In this document: piece after piece, positions 10,861-20,876 of the stretch | Layout: the number at the start of each line of letters is the position of its first letter | Numbering within the stretch: position 1 is the stretch's first letter | Assembly: GCA_052174535.1 (NCBI GenBank) | Contig: JBQMRQ010000009.1 | Location: forward strand, 1 to 64,000 | Reading direction: 5' to 3' | DNA from: Arsenophonus sp052174535 | GTDB taxonomy: Bacteria > Pseudomonadota > Gammaproteobacteria > Enterobacterales > Enterobacteriaceae | Length of the DNA stretch: 64,000 nucleotides | Made by a program: the position numbers and the translations under genes | Notes under the pieces: generated by a model | Told to the model about the DNA's origin: nothing | What the model saw: only the letters and a program-made list of their open reading frames with translations | The model's database searches: none

Positions 10861-11123
10861 GTTATCATTTTAATTCTGATAAAGAGCTCAAGATATTTTT
10901 CGCATTGATATATTTAGCTATATAATCAGAAATTAGGTAGTAAAACTTTAGTACAGTCTATAAAAGATTAATTCAAGTTTAAATCTGAATTATTCAATAA
11001 AAACCATATACTATCTTCCGGAAATTAATACTTATTATTTTTTCATTTAATTTACTTTTTTTTAATTTTTATAATCTCCTACAATCGTCATATTAAATAA
11101 ATATTCTTAAAAATGGAGCATCC

Positions 11124-12083
11124 ATGAATACCACCAATTATAGTAAAGTTATTATTTTAGGATCTGGCCCCGCTGGCTATACAGCAGCTATTTATGCCGC
11201 CCGAGCAAACTTAAATCCAGTATTAATTACCGGTATGCAACCAGGAGGACAATTAACCACCACCACCGAAGTTGAAAATTGGCCGGGAGATCATTCTGAG
11301 TTAATGGGACCAGCATTGATGGAACGGATGCTACAACATAGTAAAAAATTTACTGCAGAAGAAAATATTATTAATGATCACATTCATAAGGTTGATCTAA
11401 AGCAACGGCCGTTTCAACTGACTGGCAATAACGGAATATATAGTTGCAATGCGCTTATTATTGCTACTGGTGCCTCAGCTCGATATCTGGGTTTACCTTC
11501 TGAAAAAGCCTTTAAAGGTCATGGTATTTCTACCTGTGCTACTTGTGATGGCTTTTTCTATCGCAAACAAAAAGTGGCGATTGTGGGAGGTGGAAATACC
11601 GCTATTCAAGAAGCACTTTACCTATCAAATATCGCCTCTGAAGTTCATGTGATTCACCGACGTGAAATATTTCGTGCTGAAAAAATCCTTATTCAGCGGA
11701 TGATGAAAAAAGTAAAAACTGGTAATATTGTATTACATACCAATTTTACTCTTGATGAAGTATTAGGTGATAATAGTGGTATCACTAGAATTAATTTACG
11801 TTCAACTCAAAATAATAATCTAGAGACCCTTTTCGTTACTGGCGTATTTATTGCTATTGGCCATACGCCAAATACAAGTATCTTTACTGATCAGTTAGTC
11901 TTAAAAAATGGCTATATCCAAGTCCAATCTGGAACTAAAGGTAATGCAACTCAAACTTCAGTTGAAGGTGTTTTCGCTGCCGGCGATGTCATGGATCATG
12001 TCTATCGTCAAGCGATTACCTCAGCAGGTACTGGTTGCATGGCTGCTATTGACGCAGAACGTTATTTAGAAGCATTAAACTAA
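11124..12083 (+). CDS. trxB: Thioredoxin reductase
   Basis: TrxB is a cytoplasmic FAD flavoenzyme that transfers electrons from NADPH to thioredoxin. The product is 319 residues (E. coli 321). The FAD-binding GSGPAG lies at 13-18, the redox-active CATC disulfide at 138-141, the NADPH-binding GGGNTA at 155-160, and the C-terminal FAD segment AAGDVMDHVYRQAITSAGTG near 285-305. The start follows GGAG at 11114-11117. In E. coli trxB is divergent from lrp and followed by cydDC. Here the trxB-cydD-cydC-aat-infA order is kept, but lrp is 10 kb upstream and in the same direction, so a rearrangement has occurred. Confidence 0.97.
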   Translation: MNTTNYSKVIILGSGPAGYTAAIYAARANLNPVLITGMQPGGQLTTTTEVENWPGDHSELMGPALMERMLQHSKKFTAEENIINDHIHKVDLKQRPFQLTGNNGIYSCNALIIATGASARYLGLPSEKAFKGHGISTCATCDGFFYRKQKVAIVGGGNTAIQEALYLSNIASEVHVIHRREIFRAEKILIQRMMKKVKTGNIVLHTNFTLDEVLGDNSGITRINLRSTQNNNLETLFVTGVFIAIGHTPNTSIFTDQLVLKNGYIQVQSGTKGNATQTSVEGVFAAGDVMDHVYRQAITSAGTGCMAAIDAERYLEALN

Positions 12084-12157
12084 TAAATAAATGTTATAAA
12101 TTATAATAATTTTATAAATTTCTTTATATTAGGGCCCCACGGTGGGGAATATAGAGC

Positions 12158-12173
12158 TTTTTTAGCTAAAAAA
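12158..12173. repeat. Perfect palindrome between trxB and cydD
   Basis: The sequence TTTTTTAGCTAAAAAA is its own reverse complement. It stands 75 bp after trxB and 85 bp before cydD, just downstream of a second dyad, CCCCAC-G-GTGGGG, at 12135-12147. It could be a remnant of a trxB terminator or a regulatory site for cydDC; nothing in the sequence decides this. Confidence 0.5.
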
Positions 12174-12257
12174 TACCTCTAAATTTAATATTAGATAAAA
12201 TTTAAGATCAAACTATTGTAATAATTAACTAATCACCGGTATATAAAAGTTGTCCCT

Positions 12258-14036
12258 ATGAATAAACAAAAACAAACTGAACTGGTTAAATGGTTAAAAC
12301 AACAATCAGCGCCAGCAAAATACTGGCTACGATTATCCATATTACTGGGAATTATTAGTAGCTTACTTATCGTTATTCAAGCCTGGTTTTTAGCTACTAT
12401 TCTACAAAAATTAATTATAGAAAATGTAGCTCGAGAACAATTGCTCGTTCAATTTGCATTACTTATTTGTATATTTATTGTAAGAGCAATAATTAATTTT
12501 ATACGAGAAAAAATTGGATTTATTTGTGGAAAAATTATTCGTCAAAAGATCCGGAGCATGGTGCTAAATAAACTTAACCAATCAGGTCCTTTTTGGGTTA
12601 AAAATAAACCCGCTGGAAGTTGGGCATCGATTATTTTAGAGCAAATTGAGGAAATACAAAATTATTATGCTCGCTATTTACCACAAATATATTTAGCTGC
12701 CATGATCCCAATTATTATTCTAATTCCAATTTTTGCGATTAACTGGACTGCTGGTTTAATTTTATTGATTACCGCACCTCTAATCCCCTTATTTATGATA
12801 TTAGTTGGGATGGGCGCTGCTGATATTAATAGGCGAAATTTTATTGCTTTAGCTAGATTAAGCAGCAGATTTCTTGATCGCTTACGTGGACTGGATACCT
12901 TAAGACTTTTTTTCCGTGCCAGCAAAGAAATAAAAGCTATTAAACAAGCAACTGAAAAATTTCGTAAAAGAACCATGGAAGTCTTACGGATAGCATTTCT
13001 TTCTTCAGCAGTGTTAGAATTCTTTATATCAATTTCTATCGCCATTATTGCAATTTATTTTAGTTTTTCTTATTTAGGCAAATTACATTTTGGTAGTTAT
13101 GGGATACCAATTACCCTTTTTGCTGGCTTTTTATCTTTGATACTTGCACCTGAATTTTTTCAGCCACTACGTGATTTAGGTACTTATTACCATGCTAAAG
13201 CGCAAGCAGTAGGTGCAGCAGAATCTTTATTTACATTATTATCCAACATAGAACAACCGTCCCCACAACAATCACAAAACAATCAGCTAATAACATCAGA
13301 TCAGCAATTAATCATCATTACCGCACAGCAGCTAGAAATTTTTTCTCATGATAATCTACGCTTGGCTGGCCCATTAGATTTTACCATATTGTCAAACCAG
13401 CGTATTGTTTTAGTTGGTCAAAGCGGAGCTGGCAAAAGTTCATTATTAAATGTATTACTTGGTTTTCTACCTTATCGTGGCTCATTAACGGTTAATGGAA
13501 TCGAGCTTAAGAATCTCGATATGACTAATTGGCGCAAACAGCTTAGCTGGATTGGTCAAAACCCACATTTACCTGCACAGACCATTATTGAAAATATACG
13601 TCTCTATTCACCTGAAGCTTCCGTATCAGCGATCAATATTGCAATGGAAAATGCTTATGTAACTGAGTTTACTAAGCAACTACCAACAGGAGTTAATACT
13701 AAAATTGGCGAAAATGCTTCGCGCTTATCCGTTGGACAAGCACAACGGATTGCTGTTGCTCGCGCATTATTAAACCCCTGTCATCTTCTTTTACTAGATG
13801 AGCCTACAGCAAGCCTTGATATAAAAAGTGAGCAACATGTGATGACATCACTTAATATGGCCTCTACTAAACAAACAACCTTACTGGTTACACATTTATT
13901 AGCAGAAGCTGCTGCATACGATCAAATATGGGTAATGGAAAATGGTTTAATTATTGAACAAGGCACATATAGAAAGCTAAGCCAAATTAAAGGAGCTTTT
14001 AGCCGTCTCCTCTCTTATCATACAGAAGAAATATAA
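12258..14036 (+). CDS. cydD: CydD, ABC exporter subunit for cytochrome bd assembly
   Basis: CydD pairs with CydC to form an inner-membrane ABC transporter of the reductants glutathione/cysteine; it is required for heme insertion into cytochrome bd and for periplasmic redox balance. The product is 592 residues (E. coli 588). It has an N-terminal six-helix membrane domain (about 20-320). The C-terminal ATPase has Walker A GQSGAGKSS near 386-394, signature LSVGQAQR near 490-497, and Walker B LLLLDEPTASLD near 508-519. The LSVGQ variant is the normal CydD form. One base separates the stop from cydC, so the two are probably translationally coupled. The cydAB oxidase genes are not in this window. 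Confidence 0.95.
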   Translation: MNKQKQTELVKWLKQQSAPAKYWLRLSILLGIISSLLIVIQAWFLATILQKLIIENVAREQLLVQFALLICIFIVRAIINFIREKIGFICGKIIRQKIRSMVLNKLNQSGPFWVKNKPAGSWASIILEQIEEIQNYYARYLPQIYLAAMIPIIILIPIFAINWTAGLILLITAPLIPLFMILVGMGAADINRRNFIALARLSSRFLDRLRGLDTLRLFFRASKEIKAIKQATEKFRKRTMEVLRIAFLSSAVLEFFISISIAIIAIYFSFSYLGKLHFGSYGIPITLFAGFLSLILAPEFFQPLRDLGTYYHAKAQAVGAAESLFTLLSNIEQPSPQQSQNNQLITSDQQLIIITAQQLEIFSHDNLRLAGPLDFTILSNQRIVLVGQSGAGKSSLLNVLLGFLPYRGSLTVNGIELKNLDMTNWRKQLSWIGQNPHLPAQTIIENIRLYSPEASVSAINIAMENAYVTEFTKQLPTGVNTKIGENASRLSVGQAQRIAVARALLNPCHLLLLDEPTASLDIKSEQHVMTSLNMASTKQTTLLVTHLLAEAAAYDQIWVMENGLIIEQGTYRKLSQIKGAFSRLLSYHTEEI

Positions 14037-14037
14037 T

Positions 14038-15732
14038 ATGCGTGTACTACTTCATTTTTTTACGCTATATCGTCGTTATTGGTTACCACTTAATATTGGT
14101 ATTATATTAACTATTGTTGCGATACTAGCAAGTATTAGCCTACTGAGTTTATCGGGTTGGTTTTTATCTGGAATGGCACTTGCTGGTACTACTGGATTAT
14201 ATAATTTTAATTATATGCTAATAGCAGGAGGCATTCAAGGGTTTGCAATTATCCGCACTACTAGTCGTTATGCTGAACGATTAATTAATCATGATGTGAC
14301 TTTTCGTATCTTAGCACATTTAAGGATATTTATATTTCAAAAACTATTTCCGCTATCACCTAGCGGTATCTCACATTATTGTCAAGGAGATATCCTTAAT
14401 CGTCTCTTAGCTGATGTCAAAAGTCTTGATCACTTATATTTACGAGTAATTTCTCCTATCTTTGCAGCTTTAATTATCACTATTTTGCTCATCTTGGCGT
14501 TAATTATATTAGACTCATTTCTTGCCTTTATTCTTGGCATAATTATGCTGTGTTTGTTGGTTATCTTACCTTTTTTCTTTTATCAAGCTGGAAAATCTAT
14601 TGGATATGATCTCACTATATTTCGTAGCCAATATCGCGCTTGTTTAATCAATATTATTCAGGCACAAGCAGAGCTAACTATTTTTGGCGCATTACCTCGC
14701 TTTCAAAAAATATTAACTGATCTAGAATCTAAATGGCTAAAACGCCAACAACAGCAATCTAACTTAATCGCACTATCACAATCTATTATGATTTTTGTAT
14801 CCGGTTTTACCGTAACCTTACTAATGTGGATAACGACAACTGGTGTTGGTGAGCAACATAAACCAGGTGCACTTATTGCCCTGTTAGTTTTTTGTACCTT
14901 AGCTGCGTTTGAAGTTTTTTGGCCGATAGCTATTGCATTTCAATATTTAGGACAAGTTATTACTTCAGCAAATCGCTTAATGGAATTAATTAATCAGAAA
15001 CCAACCGTAATATTTCCAGATTCAGATGTAATGATCAGTAATCAGGTTGACATTAAATTACAAAGAGTGTACTTCAGTTATCCACAACAGAAACAAGCAA
15101 TTTTACAAAATATCTCTTTTACACTCAATGCCGGTAAACATATTGGACTACTAGGTAAAACTGGCTGCGGTAAATCTACCTTATTACAATTATTAACGCG
15201 TGCATGGGATGTTAGCTCAGGTCAGATCTTAATAAATGATCATCCAATTAATTACTATAATGAGAAAACATTACGTAAATTAATGGCAGTAGTACCACAG
15301 CGAACATATATTTTTAGTGATACCTTACGTAATAATTTATTAATAGCAAAAGATAATGCAAGTGATACTTTACTGATAGAAGTATTAAAACAAGTAGATT
15401 TATATAGCTTGATTAAAAATCAAGGGCTCGATAATTGGATTGGGGAAGGAGGCCGACAACTTTCAGGGGGTGAGCAACGGCGATTAGGTATCGCAAGAGC
15501 CCTACTTTATGATGCACCAGCAATTTTATTAGATGAGCCAACTGAAGGATTAGATGTAAAAACTGAAAAACAGATACTAATTCAGTTACAGCAACACTGC
15601 TGCAATAAAACCTTGTTAGTTATTACACATCGATTGCAGAGTCTAAAAAAAATGGATCAAATATATGTGATGGATAACGGAAAAATTATTGAATACGACC
15701 AATCAATAAAAAATTTTTATTTTTATAATTAA
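14038..15732 (+). CDS. cydC: CydC, ABC exporter subunit for cytochrome bd assembly
   Basis: This is the second half of the heterodimeric CydDC transporter. The product is 564 residues against 573 in E. coli. It has a membrane domain (about 15-310), Walker A GKTGCGKST at 373-381, signature LSGGE at about 475-479 and Walker B AILLDEPTEGLD near 497-508. The C-terminus ends NGKIIEYDQSIKNFYFYN, shorter than and unlike the E. coli tail; it lies beyond the ATPase core, so activity is probably unaffected. ATG at 14038 lies 1 bp after the cydD stop. A stem-loop follows directly at 15737. Confidence 0.95.
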   Translation: MRVLLHFFTLYRRYWLPLNIGIILTIVAILASISLLSLSGWFLSGMALAGTTGLYNFNYMLIAGGIQGFAIIRTTSRYAERLINHDVTFRILAHLRIFIFQKLFPLSPSGISHYCQGDILNRLLADVKSLDHLYLRVISPIFAALIITILLILALIILDSFLAFILGIIMLCLLVILPFFFYQAGKSIGYDLTIFRSQYRACLINIIQAQAELTIFGALPRFQKILTDLESKWLKRQQQQSNLIALSQSIMIFVSGFTVTLLMWITTTGVGEQHKPGALIALLVFCTLAAFEVFWPIAIAFQYLGQVITSANRLMELINQKPTVIFPDSDVMISNQVDIKLQRVYFSYPQQKQAILQNISFTLNAGKHIGLLGKTGCGKSTLLQLLTRAWDVSSGQILINDHPINYYNEKTLRKLMAVVPQRTYIFSDTLRNNLLIAKDNASDTLLIEVLKQVDLYSLIKNQGLDNWIGEGGRQLSGGEQRRLGIARALLYDAPAILLDEPTEGLDVKTEKQILIQLQQHCCNKTLLVITHRLQSLKKMDQIYVMDNGKIIEYDQSIKNFYFYN

Positions 15733-15736
15733 AAGG

Positions 15737-15758
15737 GGTGCTATTTCAATATAGCACC
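15737..15758 (+). terminator. Stem-loop after cydC
   Basis: An 8-bp perfect stem (GGTGCTAT at 15737-15744 and ATAGCACC at 15751-15758) with a 6-nt loop begins 4 bp after the cydC stop and is preceded by AAAAGG. The 3' side has only a weak T content (AAGTTTAAT), so it may be a weak terminator or an mRNA-stabilising hairpin at the end of cydDC. Confidence 0.5.
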
Positions 15759-15789
15759 AAGTTTAATAAAACTAATATAATTATAAAAT

Positions 15790-16240
15790 TAATTAAGACT
15801 ATTATATGTTTCATTTTGATGATGAATCTTCTATCTTTCCAATGCATAGAATATACTTTATATGAACTAAATAACTTATTACTAGCATTCGACGGTAATC
15901 ATCTAACTGTTAGCAGCTTACCAGCTACTTATTATGAAAGGAATTACTTTAATTTAATTCAAGAGAAATCCAATTATAATAGTGATTGACCAGATCCCCA
16001 CGTGCAGCAACTATTAGTGGCAGAAATTCACTTTAACCAAACAAAAAGAATAAAGAAAACAACTTATACTATAAAATTAAATCATGACGTTTAACAGGCC
16101 ATTCTGCAGGCTGTGCAAAATGGCAAGAAGAAATCTATTGGATCACACTCAACAAATAATAGCAGTTTATACTACTTTACATCAATTTATTATTGTTCAT
16201 TCTGCTCTGTCCAAGTTTAGTAGTAAAAATAAAAATTAAT
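15790..16240 (+). pseudogene. aat: Leucyl/phenylalanyl-tRNA-protein transferase Aat, pseudogene
   Basis: Aat adds Leu or Phe to N-termini for N-end-rule degradation by ClpAPS. The open stretch ending at 15989 holds TLYELNNLLLAFDGNHLT, the counterpart of E. coli ALREPNGLLALGGDLS. It is followed after the stop by PDPHVQQLLVAEIHFNQT and TTYTIKLNHDV, which match the SPDPRAVL...LHISRS and YRVTMNYAF regions. Several stops and shifts disable it. Its place between cydC and infA is the E. coli order. I see no trace of clpA or clpS downstream of infA, which would fit loss of the whole N-end-rule branch, but those genes could lie elsewhere. Confidence 0.75.
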
Positions 16241-16896
16241 TAGTAATTATATAGCATTAATGAGCGTTAATGTTAATAAAATTTTTTGTGGGTAATCGAT
16301 ATTTAATCATGTTAGTTCTAACGACTTTAAACATGTACTTATTTCTTTTTATCAGTATTTTCTGCATTTTAATAGTAAAGTATTTTACTATTAAACAATT
16401 AATGCATGCACCGTTTCTTTAGACATAAAAGAAATGCGCACTCGGATACAATTTTTAAATTGTCTCATGAATATTATAATAACCTATCTATAAAAGATGT
16501 TCACTAACTCAAATTATAAATTCATCAATTCATCTAATCAATTCATCTAATATAAAAAAACTAATCACTCTGGAGATTAACTCAAAAATATTTTTCTATC
16601 CAAACAAAAGCAACAGAGATAGCTGATTTAACATTAATATGAAGATATAAGTAAACAAGACTCTTCATGCTATTCAAAACTAAGTTAGTTAGTTTTTTGT
16701 GACATTATTTTATTTTATTTTATCGTTCATATTGTTTAAATCGTATACTTGTTATATATTTTTATATATCAAACTTTAATACTGTAATTTATACTTTTTA
16801 ATAAAAAGTAACTTTAAATTCTATGCTATCTTATATAAGGAGAGTTTTCGGCATTATTTTGCCCGTAAAAATTTGATGATCAACTTAGAGGATTAA
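16241..16896. other. infA upstream region, no gene seen
   Basis: Very AT-rich spacer without a supported frame. It ends with AGAGG at 16886-16890, the ribosome-binding site of infA. The infA promoter must lie here; several TATA-rich candidates near 16740-16840 cannot be ranked by eye. Confidence 0.4.
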
Positions 16897-17115
16897 ATGG
16901 CTAAAGAAGATAATATTGAAATGCAAGGTATAGTACTAGATACTTTACCAAATACCATGTTCCGTGTTGAACTAGAAAATGGACACGTAGTTACTGCGCA
17001 CATTTCTGGTAAAATGCGTAAAAATTATATCCGTATTCTAACGGGCGATAAAGTGACTATCGAATTAACACCTTATGATTTAAGTAAAGGCCGAATTATC
17101 TTTCGCAGCCGTTAA
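16897..17115 (+). CDS. infA: Translation initiation factor IF-1
   Basis: IF-1 binds the 30S A site during initiation, together with IF-2 and IF-3. The product is 72 residues, identical in length to E. coli, and differs at only a few conservative positions (KEDNIEMQG, ENGHVVTAHISGKMRKNYIR, LTGDKVTIELTPYDLSKGRI). It is a single OB-fold domain. ATG at 16897 follows AGAGG with good spacing. It closes the trxB-cydD-cydC-aat-infA block. The serW tRNA gene that follows infA in E. coli is not visible. Confidence 0.97.
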   Translation: MAKEDNIEMQGIVLDTLPNTMFRVELENGHVVTAHISGKMRKNYIRILTGDKVTIELTPYDLSKGRIIFRSR

Positions 17116-17879
17116 TTACTTTTCTTTTTTCTCTATTATCAAAGACGATTGGAATATTGTTTATGGTTATAAATCTAACTATAATTAAATTATTGCATCT
17201 TTCAGTTTAGTTTTATGTATACCTTTTTATAAAAGGTTAATTATTAGTCTTCTTATTCAGATAGATCTGAATAACCACTAGTAGATTAACAACTAACAAA
17301 ATAAAAGTTTTTTAGATAATGGTTTCTTTATATTATTCTGGATTACTCTTGGCGTCAACCTAGCTTAATTATAGCCTTAATTATAAATTCATTAATCTGC
17401 TATATTACTCATTTTAATTGAGATACCTTTTTTATTAAGTTGATTTAATCACTTAATAATATAGCTGTTAACAACTTGAACAGTAATTTTTAATTTTAAA
17501 TCGTTAAACTAAAAAATGCTATTTAATTGATCGCAAAATTCAGGTGCAAAAATTTGTTTTATTTCTGATAATGCATCGGCACTATTCCTGTCCGATAAAA
17601 CTAATCGATTTACATTATATTTCTTTTACATCTAGATTAGTTAGTAATCATCAACAAGACAATATTACAAAATTATCCTTGAGGACATTATTATTGGTTA
17701 AAGTATCCATTATCCGAATTATGCTCTATTTCTGGTTTATTGGATTTCAGAAATACTGCCTGTATTCTGCTGATTCAGCTTGAGATGATTTCAATAACAG
17801 AGAGAGATAATATAGGATAAAAATTTTATTCTACAGATATCCGAAAAACTAGATATTACCGTAAACTATTTCATGAACA
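17116..17879. other. infA 3' flank, no gene supported
   Basis: This is decayed DNA. A 79-codon open stretch at 17544-17783 has no recognisable motif, no ribosome-binding site and low complexity typical of chance frames in AT-rich DNA. I found neither clpA nor clpS remnants nor a tRNA-Ser here. Confidence 0.35.
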
Positions 17880-19110
17880 CATTCATAATTCTACTAGAAA
17901 TCTGATAGCACCGCTATCGAGCGTGAGATCAAAGCTCATGCTACAATCAACATGTTTAACGCTGCTTTGCCATCGTCCGTAACAATTATATTCATACAGC
18001 AAACCATACAATAGAAACTGATATTGGCAATATTCAGATTAAAGTTTCTAAGACCAAATAGATCACAGTGGTAATGAATATGTTTCAATATCTCGTGTTT
18101 CTATCGCCTTATCTAAGCATGCAAAAACAGCAAAGAGTTTATTACCATACCTGCGTATCTATGAGATATCTGCATTGCTTATTTTTATAAAGCTCTAGGA
18201 TAATTCTTGGTGAAAAAGAGATGATTTCTCTACAATAATATAAGAAGATTGAAATAGGAATCACTTGAATAACATTGGCATTAGTGCTTGCGTAATTTAC
18301 GCGATACGAGTTACATTTATTTCTGGACTAATGATAGCATATCCTGTCCTGCTAGAAAGGTGATTATCTTTACCTTTTTCTAAAAATCCACAGTACTGTT
18401 GCATGGACAAGGACCTAGGCTGGAGTTGAAAATTGTTATGGAGAGTCAAAAGAAAACTGGGCATAACTTTTAAATGACTCCTGAGTGCTGAACTTAACTG
18501 TATCTTCCAGGTTTGCTAGAGAAAGTTGGTCTTTTAGTTTTTGGAATACAATGAAGAAAAATATTTCTTGGAGATATGGTATAAACTTGTTAGATACACA
18601 AAATAGCTAATATGTTAGCGTTTCACTTACCAAAGGTATACACCGAAAATTAAGGATAATTATAGAAAATAAACTAAGAGACCATAATGCTACTGATAAA
18701 ACCCTTAATGTTTTATTATAAAGGTTTTTAACAAGTACTAAAGCAATGAAAAAACTAGAAAAAGATAGAGAAGGGATGCTAGCTAGCATGCCCTGATTCC
18801 CAGTCAGCGTACTTATGGCGTCATAAGAACGACAAATCCCGATTTAAATTTGGTTTTAGAACAGTTTAGAATACGAAGAGATGATGGCAAAAACACTATA
18901 GTTCAAAAAACAACTATTTTAATAATATTAAAACTATTACAGTCTGTTCAGAAAAGCTAGAACCGGCTTAAGAAAGTTTACCTTAACTTCTGGTGATAAA
19001 GAGCATCCAATTCAAAGATCAAAAATAGATTTATTAGGAATCAGGATCGAATGTAGCCTGATTACCATAGACAAGATTTACTAATAACTCTTACAGAGCA
19101 ATAATTAGAA
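17880..19110 (+). mobile_element. IS256-family transposase relic C (most complete)
   Basis: A nearly full-length but inactive transposase is readable across frames in family order. ETDIGNIQIKVSKTK (about 18018-18062) is the N-terminal 'TGIG-V-VKVPK' element. LRDTSYIYFWTND (about 18298-18338) matches the RDLS-RYVYFWADG catalytic segment. GESKENWA-type sequence near 18440 matches the 'RESxxSW' segment. LPKVYTEN/HRKLRI lies near 18630-18660 and KKLEKDREGMLAS near 18750-18788, followed by the 'FKLLQSVQKS-NRLKK' C-terminal helix equivalent near 18920-18985. This set defines the subgroup of mutator-type transposases for all six relics. It abuts an IS1595-like relic. Confidence 0.75.
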
Positions 19111-19129
19111 AAGGTTATTGATTTCTTTA

Positions 19130-20150
19130 CAATAAAATTTATAGCCACGTTTGTATTTTAATTGTTCTGTTTTCAAATAAGCTTCTCCAGCTTAGATAAA
19201 TTTTATAAAAAATAATCCTACATCATGAAATCTATTCAATCATTCTTATAATCAATTGATATAATTATTCAATTTTTAATATAGATTTTCTTAGTAATAA
19301 CTCCATGATTATTCAACTTTATTAGTAGGCGATGGTAACTAATTTCATGCTTGCTAGTAAAGCTTTTATAGCATTTAGTTTCATCTGAACTAAAGATAGA
19401 CTCTTATCGATGATCGGCTTAAAAAGCTGAGTAATACACTCTCTACATTAAACTTTTTAAGAATCTCATCGCAACATGATCCTGATATCCTATCAATCTT
19501 TAGCGATTAAAACTACGATTCGTTCTTTTTTTACCTACTCCTTTAACCGTATTTCTAGCTTTACTATATAAGATATAAATACTTCTCTTTAAAAGATTAG
19601 AGGAAAATATTTCCTCGATTTTAACAAAAGTACTTAATGTATTTATGTTGGCTATCATTGTTGAAGCAAGAAAGGAATAATGCCCATCTAAACGCTGTTT
19701 TCAAATCAATCCCTGTCTTTATTTTTCTGACTCTCCATAAAGTCAATTTATTCAACATACATCCACAGATAACTAAATAATTTATCCTTATGATATAGTT
19801 TCATTATAGAACTTCTAGTAAGAAGTTAAATATTTTCCTGGAATTTGGGGATTTTATAACAATATCACTGAGCCTAATGAATTTTCTTAGCGGGAGAAGT
19901 ATGTTCATTGTAATAATATTGGCAGGATAAAGTGGATTGAGTTGATTCAATGCATGAATTGAGATTACTAACAGATTATCACAGAACTAACTAATGAAAT
20001 ATAGTTTTATTCTGGAATGAGACTAAAGAAAGAGTCTTTTGATCTGTATAACTATTTTTTCATCGAAACCTCTGTAGTAAAAATTTTTCTTACAATATAA
20101 GAGATTTCTATTGGTTATCTTTGCTAAGATAACCAAATAACATCTTTTTT
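19130..20150 (-). mobile_element. IS1595-like transposase relic, copy 1
   Basis: A minus-strand transposase ruin of about 1 kb is homologous along its length to 55290-56335. Reading on the minus strand gives WRHKILNALNQLNPLYP near 19915-19965, SDETKCYKSFTSKHEISYH near 19325-19400, and LNRFHDVGLFF near 19195-19235. These match, in order, the 'WRHRFL', 'SD---YR-FA--HGI-HH' and 'RFHGVATKYLxNYLGW' segments of ISPna2-type IS1595 transposases (motifs recalled, not searched). Stops are frequent. The relic ends where a dapB pseudogene begins in mid-gene, so its insertion probably truncated dapB. Confidence 0.6.
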
Positions 20151-20154
20151 TGTT

Positions 20155-20670
20155 AAAAATATTCCTCTCGTCATATCAACTTCATTTCTACTAATACGCT
20201 TAATAAGGTTAATATCACTATATTTCGCTCATTACTTTTATTACTTTTTCTAATAATTGCAACATCAAAATTAATATCAATACTAAAATTTTCTGCTAAT
20301 ACAATAGAGAATCCTTTTACCGCATTTTTAATAACCTTCTGTTTATTTTAATTAAAACCTGTAATACCAATAATCATCACTTTACATATTATTATTACTC
20401 TGCAGTAATATTGCGTACCTTCTAAACGAATAAAATCAATAAAAATATTAAATTTATCTAATATTAATCAGATAATTACTAATTATAATATTTAAAATGC
20501 CAACACTTAACTAATTTATCGACCTCAAGTACCTACAATACTTGAGTTTTTTCTAACACTATTCCTAAAACAACCCTATCCCTGTTGTAAAATCGCTTTG
20601 ATTAGTTTACGGCCATTGGCAACTCAATCATCAGTATCAACGATACCGATACGAAATATGAATTAATTAT
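20155..20670 (-). pseudogene. dapB: 4-hydroxy-tetrahydrodipicolinate reductase DapB, truncated pseudogene
   Basis: DapB makes tetrahydrodipicolinate on the lysine/diaminopimelate pathway. On the minus strand the N-terminal Rossmann region can be traced from about 20665 (IRIGIVDTDD-VANGRKLIKAI). Then LDKFNIFIDFIRLEGT lies near 20425-20465, KVMIIGITGFN near 20355-20385 and KVIKNAVKGFSIVLAENFSI near 20270-20335, all in E. coli order, with stops and a frameshift. The homologous sequence stops at about 20155, against the IS1595-like relic; the C-terminal half is missing. In E. coli dapB lies downstream of ispH in the same direction, as here. Confidence 0.75.
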
Positions 20671-20733
20671 ATTTTCTATCTCGATTAAAAATATATGGAA
20701 ACACCTTAAGTTCAACAAGATTAATATTCATTC

Positions 20734-20763
20734 TAACCTAACCCTAGCCCTAACCCGCCCTAG
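20734..20763. repeat. Telomere-like (TAACCC)n tract
   Basis: A 30-bp C-rich stretch contains four degenerate hexamers, including AACCCTAGCCCTAACCC at 20740-20756. It lies between the dapB pseudogene and the ispH 3' end. Its composition stands out sharply from the AT-rich surroundings. I know of no function for it in Enterobacterales. Confidence 0.6.
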
Positions 20764-20876
20764 AAACGTAACCCTCAGTAATAAAAAAGTTATTATAGTT
20801 GATTTAACTAGTAGAATAAATTTCTATGCTAAAATAATTTAATTAAATCCCAAAATAGCTATTATTTTATAATATA

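Noticed and set aside
12674..13045. 123-codon minus-strand frame within cydD
   Set aside because: It is a shadow of the cydD membrane-domain coding sequence.
15738..15989. 83-codon hypothetical protein after cydC
   Set aside because: Its latter half aligns with the N-terminus of Aat and continues beyond its stop as Aat; its start lies inside the cydC stem-loop. It is annotated as the aat pseudogene.
17544..17783. 79-codon plus-strand frame after infA, considered as a clpS or other remnant
   Set aside because: No ClpS or ClpA motif, no ribosome-binding site, composition of a chance frame.
18607..18789. 60-codon minus-strand frame
   Set aside because: It is antisense to IS256 relic C.
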